From NCBI GenBank assembly GCA_002070505.1, contig MWDJ01000015.1, positions 1 through 63,951 of the forward strand: 63,951 bases of DNA. Direction: 5' to 3'. Below the pieces are notes generated by a model, which was given only the letters and a program-made list of their open reading frames with translations, searched no databases and was not told the DNA's origin. This document shows positions 27,270 through 36,520 of the stretch, piece after piece (the first letter of the stretch is position 1; every line of letters begins with the position of its first letter). A program made the position numbers and the translations under genes. Source of the stretch: Bacteroidetes bacterium ADurb.Bin145. Lineage in GTDB: Bacteria > Bacteroidota > Bacteroidia > Bacteroidales > VadinHA17.

Positions 27270-28841
27270 CTAATTTCCCTGACTCACCCACGCTTCTCCT
27301 TCAGGTGTCCGCCGCCATGCAAAATAAGAATCAAGGATTGCCAGAGATTCAGCGCTTGGCACCGGTCCCTGTTTAGGTGTCTGGTTGAAATGCATTACCA
27401 CAGGGTTGGCATCACTGAAAGCCGGCCATTCAGGCACACCTTCTCCGTTAGGATTGCCGTACTTTGCAAAGTTGGTCCAGTAAGTAGCCATAGCTTCAGA
27501 TATTGCATGATCTGTCTCTGTCAATTGCGGGTTTGAGGCATCCAGATGCTTAAAGACGTAGGCCACATCCTGGCCATGAGGAGAGCCATAACCTGCTCTT
27601 GGCGAATCGGCAGGATAGTCGGGATGCTGATCGAAATAATAATAAAAAACCTTTGATTTTCCGGTCTTTGACTGGAGCCGCGCCCATATCCATGTATGCC
27701 AGCCGAAAGCTGCATCGCGAGCCAGGTCACGGGCTGTTTTTGGTACTGAGTTCTCCCCGGGAGGATAAGCTTTAATAAGATCTTCTGCAAATTTACCGTA
27801 ACGGGTTTTTACCCCGGTAATAAATTCCTCAGGACTTTTTTCCCGGGAAAAGCTGGCTCCTTCATCAGAGTTATAACCTACGAGTATAGGGGTATCGTTA
27901 TATTTACCTGCCTCATAGAGCTTGTATTGATCATCAGGGATCACCCACCCGTCTATAATTGGCCAGGACATTCCAAGACCTCTTCCGGCCGGAAGTTTAT
28001 CAGCTTCAATTTTTCTCAGTTCTTCTATCGATGTAACACCTGCACTTTTAAGGTAAACCTCTCCATCGCGTTCTGCATCTGCAAGTCTTTTCAGATTCTC
28101 TCCCGGGAAGGTTGTCGGCCGTGGTGGTCCGAATGAACCTCCGCTTTGCGAAATGGCTCCGTGGAATAATCCTTTTGCCAGCGGTGATGCGCACAGCATG
28201 CTTACAGCAATTCCTCCAGCTGATTCACCGAATATTGTCACTTTATCGGGGTCGCCGCCAAAAGCTGCAATATTTTTCTGCACCCACTGCAGACCAGCTA
28301 TCATATCAAGCAGACCGTAATTCCCGGAAACATTTTGCGGACTTTCCTTGCTCAGTTCCGGGTGGGCAAGGAATCCCAGCTGACCGACACGGTATGCAAT
28401 GCTGACAAGTACGACACCTTTTTCAGCAAGTTTCTCTCCGCTGTAATTTGGTTCAGATGTTGATCCGGCACCGAATCCTCCACCGTAAATCCATACGAGA
28501 ACCGGAATCCGGTCTTTTTTTGATTTAGCTGGTGTCCACACATTGAGATACAAGCAATCCTCGCTCTTCCCTGCAGGTGGATTACCACCTTGTATCGGGC
28601 CGGGAGCAAATTTATTAGCTTCCAGCACTCCCTCCCATTTAGGTGCCGGCTGGGGAGCGCGCCACCGGAGATCACCGACAGGCGGGGCGGCAAAAGGAAT
28701 ACCTTTAAAAACCGTTAATCCGCCTTCGATAGTACCCTGTAATAATCCGCCATCGGTCTTAACCTTTCCTGGCTGCTGTTTGCCACAGGATCCGATCGCA
28801 AACATCATAATTATTGCTGCAATAAAAGTAGCTTTTTTCAT
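27270..28841 (-). CDS. Type-B carboxylesterase, lipoprotein
   Basis: A 523-residue COesterase-family esterase with a lipoprotein signal ending AIGSC (Cys19) and an excellent AGGAGG ribosome site. Landmarks are KGIPFAAPPVG near 46-56, SEDCLYLNVW at 93-102, the oxyanion YGGGF at 119-123, GESAGG with nucleophile Ser207, NSDEG with acid Glu327 and SPHGQDVAYVF with His422. It is closer to the classical family length than the three esterases at 1.8-6.8 kb. It stands between the 5'-nucleotidase gene and a peroxiredoxin gene. Substrate is unknown. Confidence 0.9.
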   Translation of the reverse strand: MKKATFIAAIIMMFAIGSCGKQQPGKVKTDGGLLQGTIEGGLTVFKGIPFAAPPVGDLRWRAPQPAPKWEGVLEANKFAPGPIQGGNPPAGKSEDCLYLNVWTPAKSKKDRIPVLVWIYGGGFGAGSTSEPNYSGEKLAEKGVVLVSIAYRVGQLGFLAHPELSKESPQNVSGNYGLLDMIAGLQWVQKNIAAFGGDPDKVTIFGESAGGIAVSMLCASPLAKGLFHGAISQSGGSFGPPRPTTFPGENLKRLADAERDGEVYLKSAGVTSIEELRKIEADKLPAGRGLGMSWPIIDGWVIPDDQYKLYEAGKYNDTPILVGYNSDEGASFSREKSPEEFITGVKTRYGKFAEDLIKAYPPGENSVPKTARDLARDAAFGWHTWIWARLQSKTGKSKVFYYYFDQHPDYPADSPRAGYGSPHGQDVAYVFKHLDASNPQLTETDHAISEAMATYWTNFAKYGNPNGEGVPEWPAFSDANPVVMHFNQTPKQGPVPSAESLAILDSYFAWRRTPEGEAWVSQGN

Positions 28842-28999
28842 ATACCCTCCTCCTGTTTTTTTGATTTTTAATCTTTACTAAAACAGTATTTTTTGTGTGC
28901 TGCTGTTTACAATAAAGATAATGACAAAATTGAATCCAGAGATGAAGGGGAATGAAAAATTAAGTCGGGAGGATTAATAAACAATATCCCCTGCAAGGC

Positions 29000-29728
29000 T
29001 TAGGAAATCCATTTCTTAAATATCATAAACCAGGAAAGCTGGTAGTATTCTCCTGATTCCTTATTCATAAGTGCCATATTTGCTTTCAGAGGAAAAGGGA
29101 CAAGCACATCATGTCCTGTTTTCCAGTTGGCAGGGGTCATCACGTTATCGGTATGAGTCACCTGAAGGGCTTTGACCGTCCTTATAAGTTCTTCCATATT
29201 CCTTCCGACTTCCTGAGGGTAAAAGAATTCTGCCCTGATCTTATTATCCGGATCAATTATAAATACCCCTCTCACGTCCCTTATATTATCTGTTCCCCGA
29301 TGTATCATCCCATATAACTTTGCAATGTTAAGCCCGGAATCATCCATTATCGGAAAGTTGATGTTCTGCTGAGAGTATCCCCTGTATTCAATATTTTCCA
29401 GTGTAGTTTTCCATTGATTATGAGTATCAAGAGGATCTGTTGAAACGACAAGTAATTTAACTCCCAGATCATCAAATTCGTTCTGAAGGTTTGCAAGTTC
29501 AATCAATTCAGTGGAACACACAGGAGTAAAATCCATCGGGTGACTGAATATTACTTTCCAGCTCTTCCCAAAATCCGAGGGGAAATTTACAGGTCCGGCT
29601 GTCGATTCAGCATAAAACGGTGGTGCCTCTTCCCCTATTAGAGGAATCCGGAAGTTCCTGCTCTCAGTATTCCGGTTTACCTTATCGGTTTTCCCTCCCG
29701 GCTTGAAAATATTTCTGAAAATTGACAT
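29000..29728 (-). CDS. 1-Cys peroxiredoxin (PRDX6-like)
   Basis: A 242-residue thiol peroxidase of the AhpC/TSA superfamily. The active site is PMDFTPVCSTE near 64-74 with peroxidatic Cys71, and no second resolving Cys is found in the expected C-terminal position, so the 1-Cys type is indicated. The C-terminal extension (TPANWKTGHDVLVPFP) fits the 1-cysPrx_C domain. The N-terminal 24 residues are an extra basic extension. Likely role is reduction of peroxides in the cytosol. Monocistronic. Confidence 0.9.
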   Translation of the reverse strand: MSIFRNIFKPGGKTDKVNRNTESRNFRIPLIGEEAPPFYAESTAGPVNFPSDFGKSWKVIFSHPMDFTPVCSTELIELANLQNEFDDLGVKLLVVSTDPLDTHNQWKTTLENIEYRGYSQQNINFPIMDDSGLNIAKLYGMIHRGTDNIRDVRGVFIIDPDNKIRAEFFYPQEVGRNMEELIRTVKALQVTHTDNVMTPANWKTGHDVLVPFPLKANMALMNKESGEYYQLSWFMIFKKWIS

Positions 29729-29921
29729 CTTCTAAAAAATCTGGTAGAAACTGTTTTTAAAAAGAACCGGATACTCATTAAAACAAACTGAAATGACTTA
29801 TGTTCATGGTTGTTCCCGGTATTTATAACTACCTGTAAAAAGTTTAAGTAATTATTATTACAATGCTTAAATTCGTTTATATATCAATGTTTTATTATGC
29901 AATATTCTTGTTGACTGCCTA

Positions 29922-30928
29922 TCATTTTGATGAAATCCAGTTGACCAGATCCCTGACTACTTTTACTGAATCACTATCCCAGAATACTGAATGCCTGCTG
30001 TTGGGATAAATAAGCAATTCCCTCCTTGAATTTACCAGGTTCCGGTTTAAAAAATAAGCCCCTCGTATTGAACTGATTTTATCATTTCCTCCATGGATGA
30101 TAAGGACTGGCAGAGATATACTCGAAAGCGCGGACTTTCTCTTGCATTCTCTTTGAATTTTCCGAACCTTCAGAAGGTAATCCATACTTATATAATGGAT
30201 AGACAAGCTGTCGTTTCTTCTTGCATCAATATATTCCTGATCATTGACGGAAGATTCAAGTCTTCTTCCATCAAGATAAAGAAATGGCCTTTTCCTGTTG
30301 AATATTAAAGGGAAGATGCATGAGATATTATCAAAATGAACTATCTGAGATCTATGAACCCTCAGCGGACTGCCGATAAGAATTAATCCGGCAAGATGTG
30401 AAGCAGTAGAATCATTCATGGCTGAGGCAAGAGCGTAAACACTGCCCATGCTTACTCCCATCAGATAAATTTCAGCGTACTTATTTTCTTCATCAATTAA
30501 TAAGATCAGACTGTCTATTGATGCTAAGATGTTTTTATTTGATTCGATAACACCCTGGGATTTCCGGAAAGACCATGCCCTGGCATATCAATTGCGTAAA
30601 CAAGGACACTGTCATTCTCAATATACTTAGTGATCTTCCCGTATGGATAACTGTGAAATCCTATACCGTGCAATATCAACAGGATCTTCCTGTTATTTGC
30701 TATTACAGGAGATCCCCATTTTCTGTAGAATATCCTTTCTCCGTTGCTCTCAAAACTAAAAACAGAATCATTATCGCTCCGTATTTTATCACTTGATTGG
30801 TCAATCAGAGATAAAGTATCCTGAGCTCCAAGTGAATTTGAGAAAAAAGAGATTATGATTATAAATACGGCATTAATCAGTTGCCTTTTTAATGCCGGTA
30901 ATACTACCTGATAAGATTTAGGGCACAA
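29922..30928 (-). pseudogene. Alpha/beta hydrolase (monoacylglycerol lipase-like), frameshifted
   Basis: Two minus-strand frames together make one alpha/beta hydrolase: 30928-30524 gives a Sec-type signal followed by LILHGIGFHSYPYG and IDMPGHGLSGNPR, and a second frame resumes with GVIESNKNILASIDSLI and reaches GVSMGSVYA (nucleophile Ser) and LPVLIIHGGNDKISS, ending at 29922 after SRHSVFWD (His). The frames meet at 30549-30557, where a single G missing from a GGG run explains the shift. The start would be a TTG at 30928; no upstream ATG fits. This is either a recent loss or a homopolymer sequence error. Confidence 0.8.
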
Positions 30929-31060
30929 GGTCGATTTTAATACAATTTACAACAAATTCGGATAATTTCAAAATAATTTCATTCTAAAATTATTATCTAT
31001 TATCTCTCATTATAACTTATATGTCGTAAACATACGTTATATAATGATCTCTTAAGGAAA

Positions 31061-31092
31061 ACAAAAACAGGGGCATTAAAAATCTGCCCCTG
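31061..31092 (-). terminator. Rho-independent terminator after the serine hydrolase gene
   Basis: CAGGGGCA (31068-31075) pairs with TGCCCCTG (31085-31092). Read on the minus strand, the stem is followed by TTTTTGTTTT. It lies 29 bases after the stop at 31121 and suits that gene. Confidence 0.85.
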
Positions 31093-31120
31093 CCTTAATG
31101 TGCAATTTTATTTAAGCTGG

Positions 31121-32680
31121 TTATTCCTGAATGCTGCCCTCTATAGGCGGTACCTTTCTGAATCCCGGACCCGCAGTTCCCGGAAAATCGATAAATACCT
31201 TGTTATCCTCAAAACGGAAATTCATTATTTCATTGTGAACACTTTCTATATATCTGAGAGTCATTTCCAGTGACTGATCTTCTTTCCAGGTATAGGCACC
31301 TGCTATTTTGAAGGGAGGCAGTCCATTCAGACTGTTTACAGCTGTCGAGAAAATAGATGGCCCGTGCCTGAGTGTTTCACCAAACGCCCATTTACCTGAC
31401 CCAAACGCAAGATCAAAAGAAGCTGTATCAGTCTTCATATTAAGATGGCATACATCATCCCTGAATTGAAAAGTAAGGCTTTGAATGTTTCTGTTATTTT
31501 CTGACAATTTGAATGTTTTCCCCGATATTTTTGATGTAATTTCCTCATTGGATCTTTTGGGTGGTACGGGCAGAGCAAGAGAAGCCAGTCTCTGCTTCAG
31601 TAATGAGACTGAACCTTCGTCAGCTGGCAGCGGATCACCTTCCATCGCCGGATAGAGATATTTCCATACCATATCAAGTTCTCCCCACATATCATTTGAA
31701 TTTGCAGTGAATACCACCACCGCATCTTTCTCAGGAATAATAAGAATAAACTGTCCGAAAGCGCCATTGGCCTGGTACGAGTTATGTCGTGCGCGCCAGA
31801 ACTGGTAACAATAACCCTGCACATCATCGAGTGAGGAATCTCTCTTCGATTGTGTTATTTCGGGCCTTTGCTGTATTTTTAAAGAGGTAGCCTCTTCAAC
31901 CCATTTTTCAGGAAGCAGTTGCTTGCCGTTCCATTTTCCCTTATTGAGATAGAGCTGCCCTAGTTTTGCCATATCCTCGGTTTTCACCCTCAGTCCCCAA
32001 CCTCCGGTATTAATGCCTCCGGGCGCTGTCTCCCAATCTATCCCTTCAATCCCCAATGGTTCAAATAACCTTGGTGTGAGATAATCGATCACCTTTTGTC
32101 CGCTTACTTTCTGAACTATCGCCGAGAGCATAAACGTTGCCAAAGAACTATACCTGTATCTGGTCCCTGGTTCAATTTCAACGGGTGTCTCCAGGTATGA
32201 TTTAACCCAGTCCTGCGTAGTCGTTGGCGGTTCACGCCTCTGACCGGCAGACATCATCAGCAGGTGTTTTACCCTGAGCTGCTCAAGGTTTGGACTAATA
32301 GAATCAGGCAGCTTATCGGGGAAAAAAGATATGATCTTATCCTCGATACTGAGTTTCTTTTCCTTTACTGCAAATCCTACTGCAGTTGAGGTAAAGCTCT
32401 TGCTGGCCGAGTACATAGTGTGTTTAAGATCAGGACGGTAAGGATCCCACCATCCTTCAGCAATAACTTTCCCATGCCTGAGAAGCATAAAACTATGGAA
32501 CTCTGTCCTGGTATTTGCTGCTGCCGAATCAAGAAACGTAATTATCGCCTTTGATGAAACTCCTTCGGCTTCAGGAGTGCTTCTGGGAAGCGATTTGTTA
32601 ACCTGTTTTTCAGAACAGGAAGCCAAAAGATAACAAAGAAGAAATAATAAAACCGCTGATTTTTTATAAGCTCTTTTCAT
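31121..32680 (-). CDS. Class-C beta-lactamase-like serine hydrolase, lipoprotein
   Basis: A 519-residue lipoprotein (lipobox LLASC, Cys22) of the beta-lactamase/transpeptidase-like family (PBP-type). The SxxK motif is at MYSASK (Ser91 and Lys94), the YxS/N motif at RYRYSS near 172-177, and the third-motif region (normally KTG) probably lies near NGAFGQF. The 140-residue C-terminal part is an extra beta domain. Such proteins include esterases, D-aminopeptidases and peptidoglycan hydrolases as well as beta-lactamases. The broad esterase context makes an esterase activity plausible. It ends in a clear terminator and stands alone. Confidence 0.85.
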   Translation of the reverse strand: MKRAYKKSAVLLFLLCYLLASCSEKQVNKSLPRSTPEAEGVSSKAIITFLDSAAANTRTEFHSFMLLRHGKVIAEGWWDPYRPDLKHTMYSASKSFTSTAVGFAVKEKKLSIEDKIISFFPDKLPDSISPNLEQLRVKHLLMMSAGQRREPPTTTQDWVKSYLETPVEIEPGTRYRYSSLATFMLSAIVQKVSGQKVIDYLTPRLFEPLGIEGIDWETAPGGINTGGWGLRVKTEDMAKLGQLYLNKGKWNGKQLLPEKWVEEATSLKIQQRPEITQSKRDSSLDDVQGYCYQFWRARHNSYQANGAFGQFILIIPEKDAVVVFTANSNDMWGELDMVWKYLYPAMEGDPLPADEGSVSLLKQRLASLALPVPPKRSNEEITSKISGKTFKLSENNRNIQSLTFQFRDDVCHLNMKTDTASFDLAFGSGKWAFGETLRHGPSIFSTAVNSLNGLPPFKIAGAYTWKEDQSLEMTLRYIESVHNEIMNFRFEDNKVFIDFPGTAGPGFRKVPPIEGSIQE

Positions 32681-32846
32681 AGGGTAGTGTTTAAAGAAAT
32701 ATCAATCAGAAATCTGGTCTATAAAAATATGATTAATTCAATAATTCTATTCCCGGTTTGCTAATTTTTCTTTCAGTTTTTCTTTAATATCACAGTCTGT
32801 TGACTTACTTTTAGTGAATCTGAAAATGAAAAAAACGGAGGTTAAA

Positions 32847-34118
32847 ATGAACAGAAGCAATTTTCTGAAAACAATGGCAGCTACGGTTCCGGCCGCTACA
32901 GTAGTCCCGAATTTAAGCCATCTGGCAGAGTCAGAGGCAGGCAAGGTAAGGATCACTGATGTGAAATGTATGAGGGTCCAGATGGATGGTAGAGGACATG
33001 TGTTACCTCTTGTCAGGATAGATACGGATGCCGGCGTATATGGAATCGGTGAATGTCACCATGATGTCACAGGCCTGGGTGCTAAGGATGTAGTCGAGAA
33101 TGCATTCAAACAGATCCTTGTCAAGCAGGATCCTTTCGACATTGCCCGGCTGACTGAACAGATGAAGTTCCGGGTATCTTACCTGGGCGGCAACGGAGGC
33201 ATTGGCATCCATGCTGTTACCGGTTGTGAGGTAGCCTTGTGGGACCTGGTAGGCAAGCTTCTTGGCATGCCGCTGCGTAAGATCCTGGGAGGAGGATGTT
33301 ACACCGACAAGGTAAGGGCTTACCTGACCAGCCAGCCCAGGAATATGCTCGATCCCGCTGTCTGCAAGGAATGGATGGATTATGTCAACCAGTCGGTCCA
33401 GAAATGGACAGCAGCAAAACCGTTCAGGATATCCCGGCGCCCCGGAGGTGAAGCATTGAACCGACGGCTTTCCTACAGCGAACTGAAAAACAATATTCGC
33501 GGATTTACCAACTTAAGAGAAGCTGCTGGTGACGAATTTGAGATCATCGTACATTGCCACTGGGAATTCGGATTCTGGGATGCTATCAGTTTTGCCAGAG
33601 CACTTGAACCCATCAGACCATGGTGGATCGAGGATCCTATGCCAATTGAATATGTTGATACATGGGCGAAACTTACAGCTGCTTCACCAATACCTATACT
33701 CTGTGGTGAGAATCTTTATACATTGCACGATTTCCTGCCTTTTATCGTTAACCAGGCTGTTCATATGGTTGAAATTGATATATCAATGGCCGGAGGTCTG
33801 CTTGAGGCCAAGAAAATTGCCGATCTGGCAAATGCATATTACATGCCTGTAGCCACACATAATGTAATGGGACCCGTAGCAACAATCGCCTCAGCGAATT
33901 GTGCATCAACAATTTATGATTTTATCGGACACGAAAGCTATGATTACAAATCAACCTCCCGTGATGGTCACGCAGGATGGGAAACCCTCATTGAATATGA
34001 CAGGGAAATCATACAGGATGGATATATACAGCTATCAGACAAACCCGGCCTTGGACTGGATCTGAATAAAGAAGTAGCCACCAGGAATCTGGTTAAAGGA
34101 GAAAAATGGTGGGGATAA
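32847..34118 (+). CDS. Enolase-superfamily enzyme, mandelate racemase/muconate-lactonising type
   Basis: A 423-residue member of the enolase superfamily, with an N-terminal export-type signal (MNRSNFLKTMAATVPAATVV). I chose the ATG at 32847 because it follows a strong GGAGG ribosome site by 6 bases; a GTG at 32814 would add 11 residues. Expected metal ligands and catalytic residues: the His-containing strand IIVHCHWEFG near 233-242, WIEDPMP with Glu262, LCGENLY with Glu288, EIDISMAGG with Asp311, and ATHNVMG with His338, suggesting the Asp-His dyad of mandelate racemase and acid-sugar dehydratases. Likely acts on an acid sugar. Export of this family is unusual. Confidence 0.85.
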   Translation: MNRSNFLKTMAATVPAATVVPNLSHLAESEAGKVRITDVKCMRVQMDGRGHVLPLVRIDTDAGVYGIGECHHDVTGLGAKDVVENAFKQILVKQDPFDIARLTEQMKFRVSYLGGNGGIGIHAVTGCEVALWDLVGKLLGMPLRKILGGGCYTDKVRAYLTSQPRNMLDPAVCKEWMDYVNQSVQKWTAAKPFRISRRPGGEALNRRLSYSELKNNIRGFTNLREAAGDEFEIIVHCHWEFGFWDAISFARALEPIRPWWIEDPMPIEYVDTWAKLTAASPIPILCGENLYTLHDFLPFIVNQAVHMVEIDISMAGGLLEAKKIADLANAYYMPVATHNVMGPVATIASANCASTIYDFIGHESYDYKSTSRDGHAGWETLIEYDREIIQDGYIQLSDKPGLGLDLNKEVATRNLVKGEKWWG

Positions 34119-34140
34119 AAAACAATCCTGATTTTTAATT

Positions 34141-34188
34141 ACTTCCATTAAATATTGCTGGTGTGGCAATATTTAATGGAAGTTTTTT
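34141..34188. terminator. Strong bidirectional terminator
   Basis: A perfect 18-bp stem (34141-34158 and 34166-34183) with a 7-base loop and TTTTTT following on the plus strand. It separates the enolase-superfamily gene (ending 34118) from the convergent esterase gene (ending 34205). Confidence 0.9.
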
Positions 34189-34204
34189 AATTGATCAAAA
34201 AATC

Positions 34205-35362
34205 CTATTTAAATATCCTCTGGGCGAAATCATGGAGTGATTTTCTCCAGACCTGCCATTCATGTGCTCCGGGAAAGGATGCAAACGTAACATTTAATCC
34301 TTTGTCCCTGAATGTCTGAATTAGCTTCTTTGTTGGCTCTATCCGTGGATCCTGTTCTCCTACTGATATATAAAAAACCTTAAGTTTTTTATTGAACGAG
34401 GCAGGATTTGACAGTAGTCCTGGTATTGTGGCTTCGGCATCAAATGCCATGGCTCCTCCACCTGGTTGTCCGATGCCGCCAAAGAGTCCTGTACTGAATA
34501 CCCCTACATTGGCAAAAACATCAGTATTACGCAAGCCTGTATAAAAAGCCTGACCGCCACCCATTGATAAACCGGATATAGCTCTGTTCTGCGCTCCGGA
34601 TTTTACCCTGTAATTCTTCTCGATGAAGGGGATTATATTATCTATAAGTTCATCCTTAAAGACAGCCATGGCTTCATCATTATAGCCTCCGGCCTGCGTG
34701 CCGGGGCGGGATACATTACCATTGGGAATTACGACTATCATTGGTTTTGCTTTTCCTTCGGCGATAAGATTATCGAGAATAATATCTGTTTTTCCCTGGA
34801 TTGCCCAGCCTCGTTCATCTTCGCCCCCGCCATGCTGAATATAAAGGACAGGGTATTGTTCTTTCCCTGAATTGTCATAACCGGGTGGTGTGTAAATATT
34901 CAAACTTCTCCATGTGCCGGTAACTTTCGAAAAGTATAGTTTGTGTCTTATATCCCCGTGAGGTACATCCTTAACTGTGTAAAAATCAGCACCAGGTTCC
35001 GGAATATCAATGGCACTCGACATCCTGCCTGTTCCATAAAAGGATTCACTTGCAGGGTCCGAAAACCTGAACCCGTCAATCACAAGGGAGTAATAATGAA
35101 ACCCGGGAACCTGCGGATCGGTCGTGACCTTCCAGATTCCCTTTTCATCTTTTTGCATATCATAAAGCTTGCCAAGGTCTACCTGTACATTCTTTGCCTG
35201 CGGTGCATTTACCTGGAAGACGACGCTGCCATCAGGCATTATACGCGGATATCGGGCATTCCCAATATTTGTCGGTGCCGGAATACCTTCTTCGGTATTC
35301 TGTGCATTTATCAGCCCCGCTCCGAGCAGAAGCAGGATGGATATTAAAATATTGTATCTCAT
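34205..35362 (-). CDS. CE1-like esterase with N-terminal E-set domain
   Basis: A 385-residue exported esterase of the esterase_D/CE1 type (feruloyl and acetyl-xylan esterases, with enterobactin-esterase-like relatives). A Sec signal (MRYNILISILLLLGAGLINA) is followed by an immunoglobulin-like E-set domain (about 40-120, FHYYSLVIDG and a DPxSE segment) and the alpha/beta hydrolase domain, with YPVLYIQHGGGEDERGW, nucleophile Ser266 in ISGLSMGGG and His367 in GAHEWQVW. It is the last of seven related esterases in this run and lies just beyond the DMT transporter gene. It lacks the low-complexity insert of several siblings. Exact ester substrate unknown. Confidence 0.88.
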   Translation of the reverse strand: MRYNILISILLLLGAGLINAQNTEEGIPAPTNIGNARYPRIMPDGSVVFQVNAPQAKNVQVDLGKLYDMQKDEKGIWKVTTDPQVPGFHYYSLVIDGFRFSDPASESFYGTGRMSSAIDIPEPGADFYTVKDVPHGDIRHKLYFSKVTGTWRSLNIYTPPGYDNSGKEQYPVLYIQHGGGEDERGWAIQGKTDIILDNLIAEGKAKPMIVVIPNGNVSRPGTQAGGYNDEAMAVFKDELIDNIIPFIEKNYRVKSGAQNRAISGLSMGGGQAFYTGLRNTDVFANVGVFSTGLFGGIGQPGGGAMAFDAEATIPGLLSNPASFNKKLKVFYISVGEQDPRIEPTKKLIQTFRDKGLNVTFASFPGAHEWQVWRKSLHDFAQRIFK

Positions 35363-35402
35363 TAGTTCAGATTGAGGTTAATAATTCGTTACCATGTTTC
35401 AA

Positions 35403-36407
35403 TTATGTATTCCTTGCCATAGTGATCAAAGCAAGTCCTGCAATGAAGCATATGAACATTATAGTAAGTAACCAGTTTGTCTTTTTTGGAGCTTCCCTGA
35501 ATTCTTTCCAGACAAATACTCCCCATGCAGCTCCGACCATTGTTGAGCCTTGTCCAAGCCCGTAAGATATTGCAGGTCCGGCCTGCTCAGCTGCTATAAT
35601 ACTGAACGAGAGTCCCATGGCCCAGATCATCCCTCCGATAATGCCGCTTATATGTACCTTAGGAGAAGTTTCTTTGTAATATTCTCCGTAAGTTGAGGCC
35701 CTTCCTTCTACAGGTCTGTACATAAAATAGGTGTTCCAGATAAAGCCTGACAGATAACAACCAATCGAGAATACAAGGACTGCAGAGTATGGAGTTAATT
35801 TTCCGGCTTCCGGATTGGAGAAGTTAAGGGAAATGCTATCAGCAACAAATCCGTAGAAAAATCCCATGATAATACCTGCAAGTACTGAAAGGATAACTCC
35901 TTTACGTGTATCGCCCTTGACTTTGGACGGGATAGTCTGATAAGCTATTGCATTGACTACAATTGCAACAACAACAAGCCCCACTCCTGCAAAAAGCAAC
36001 ACCGGATCACCTGTGGATTCGGAAATATAATTATAAATTACTCCTATGACCAATGCCAGGCCCACTGCAATGGGAAAAGCCACTGACATACCGGCTACTG
36101 CTGCTGCAGCTACCCACAGAAGATTTGAAAGATTAAATACTACCCCTCCGAGGAATGCGGAACCAAGAGATTTGATATCGGCCTGGCCAAGGTCCTTGAA
36201 CAGACTTCTTCCTTCAGATCCGATACTCCCGAGTGTCAATCCGAGAATAAGTGTAAAAATCACAATACCAAGGCAGTAATCCCAATAGAAAAGCGGATTC
36301 GGCCATGTTTTTGGTTTCAGGTTCATTGTATTTGCCCATGAACCCCAGCATATCATAGTAATAACGCAGAGGATCACGGCTAGCGGATAAGAACTGACAA
36401 TATACAT
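35403..36407 (-). CDS. DMT-superfamily sugar transporter (GRP/RhaT-like)
   Basis: A 334-residue integral inner-membrane protein with about ten hydrophobic helices and short loops. It resembles glucose/ribose uptake-type (GRP) and rhamnose-proton symporter (RhaT)-like members of the drug/metabolite transporter superfamily: early WGSWANT, GGVVFNLSNLLWVAAAA, and QGSTMVGAAWGVFVWKEF near the C-terminus. It sits inside the esterase cluster between two esterase genes. A role in sugar uptake after degradation fits, although a different small substrate is possible. Confidence 0.8.
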   Translation of the reverse strand: MYIVSSYPLAVILCVITMICWGSWANTMNLKPKTWPNPLFYWDYCLGIVIFTLILGLTLGSIGSEGRSLFKDLGQADIKSLGSAFLGGVVFNLSNLLWVAAAAVAGMSVAFPIAVGLALVIGVIYNYISESTGDPVLLFAGVGLVVVAIVVNAIAYQTIPSKVKGDTRKGVILSVLAGIIMGFFYGFVADSISLNFSNPEAGKLTPYSAVLVFSIGCYLSGFIWNTYFMYRPVEGRASTYGEYYKETSPKVHISGIIGGMIWAMGLSFSIIAAEQAGPAISYGLGQGSTMVGAAWGVFVWKEFREAPKKTNWLLTIMFICFIAGLALITMARNT

Positions 36408-36520
36408 AGTTTAATATTTAAGTATCATTTCTGCTTAGTCAGAAAGTCTGATAAAAATTTTGTACCCCATCCCTGCAGACCGAACCTGCTTTCCGTTCTT
36501 TGTAATACTGGCGTTTAAAA

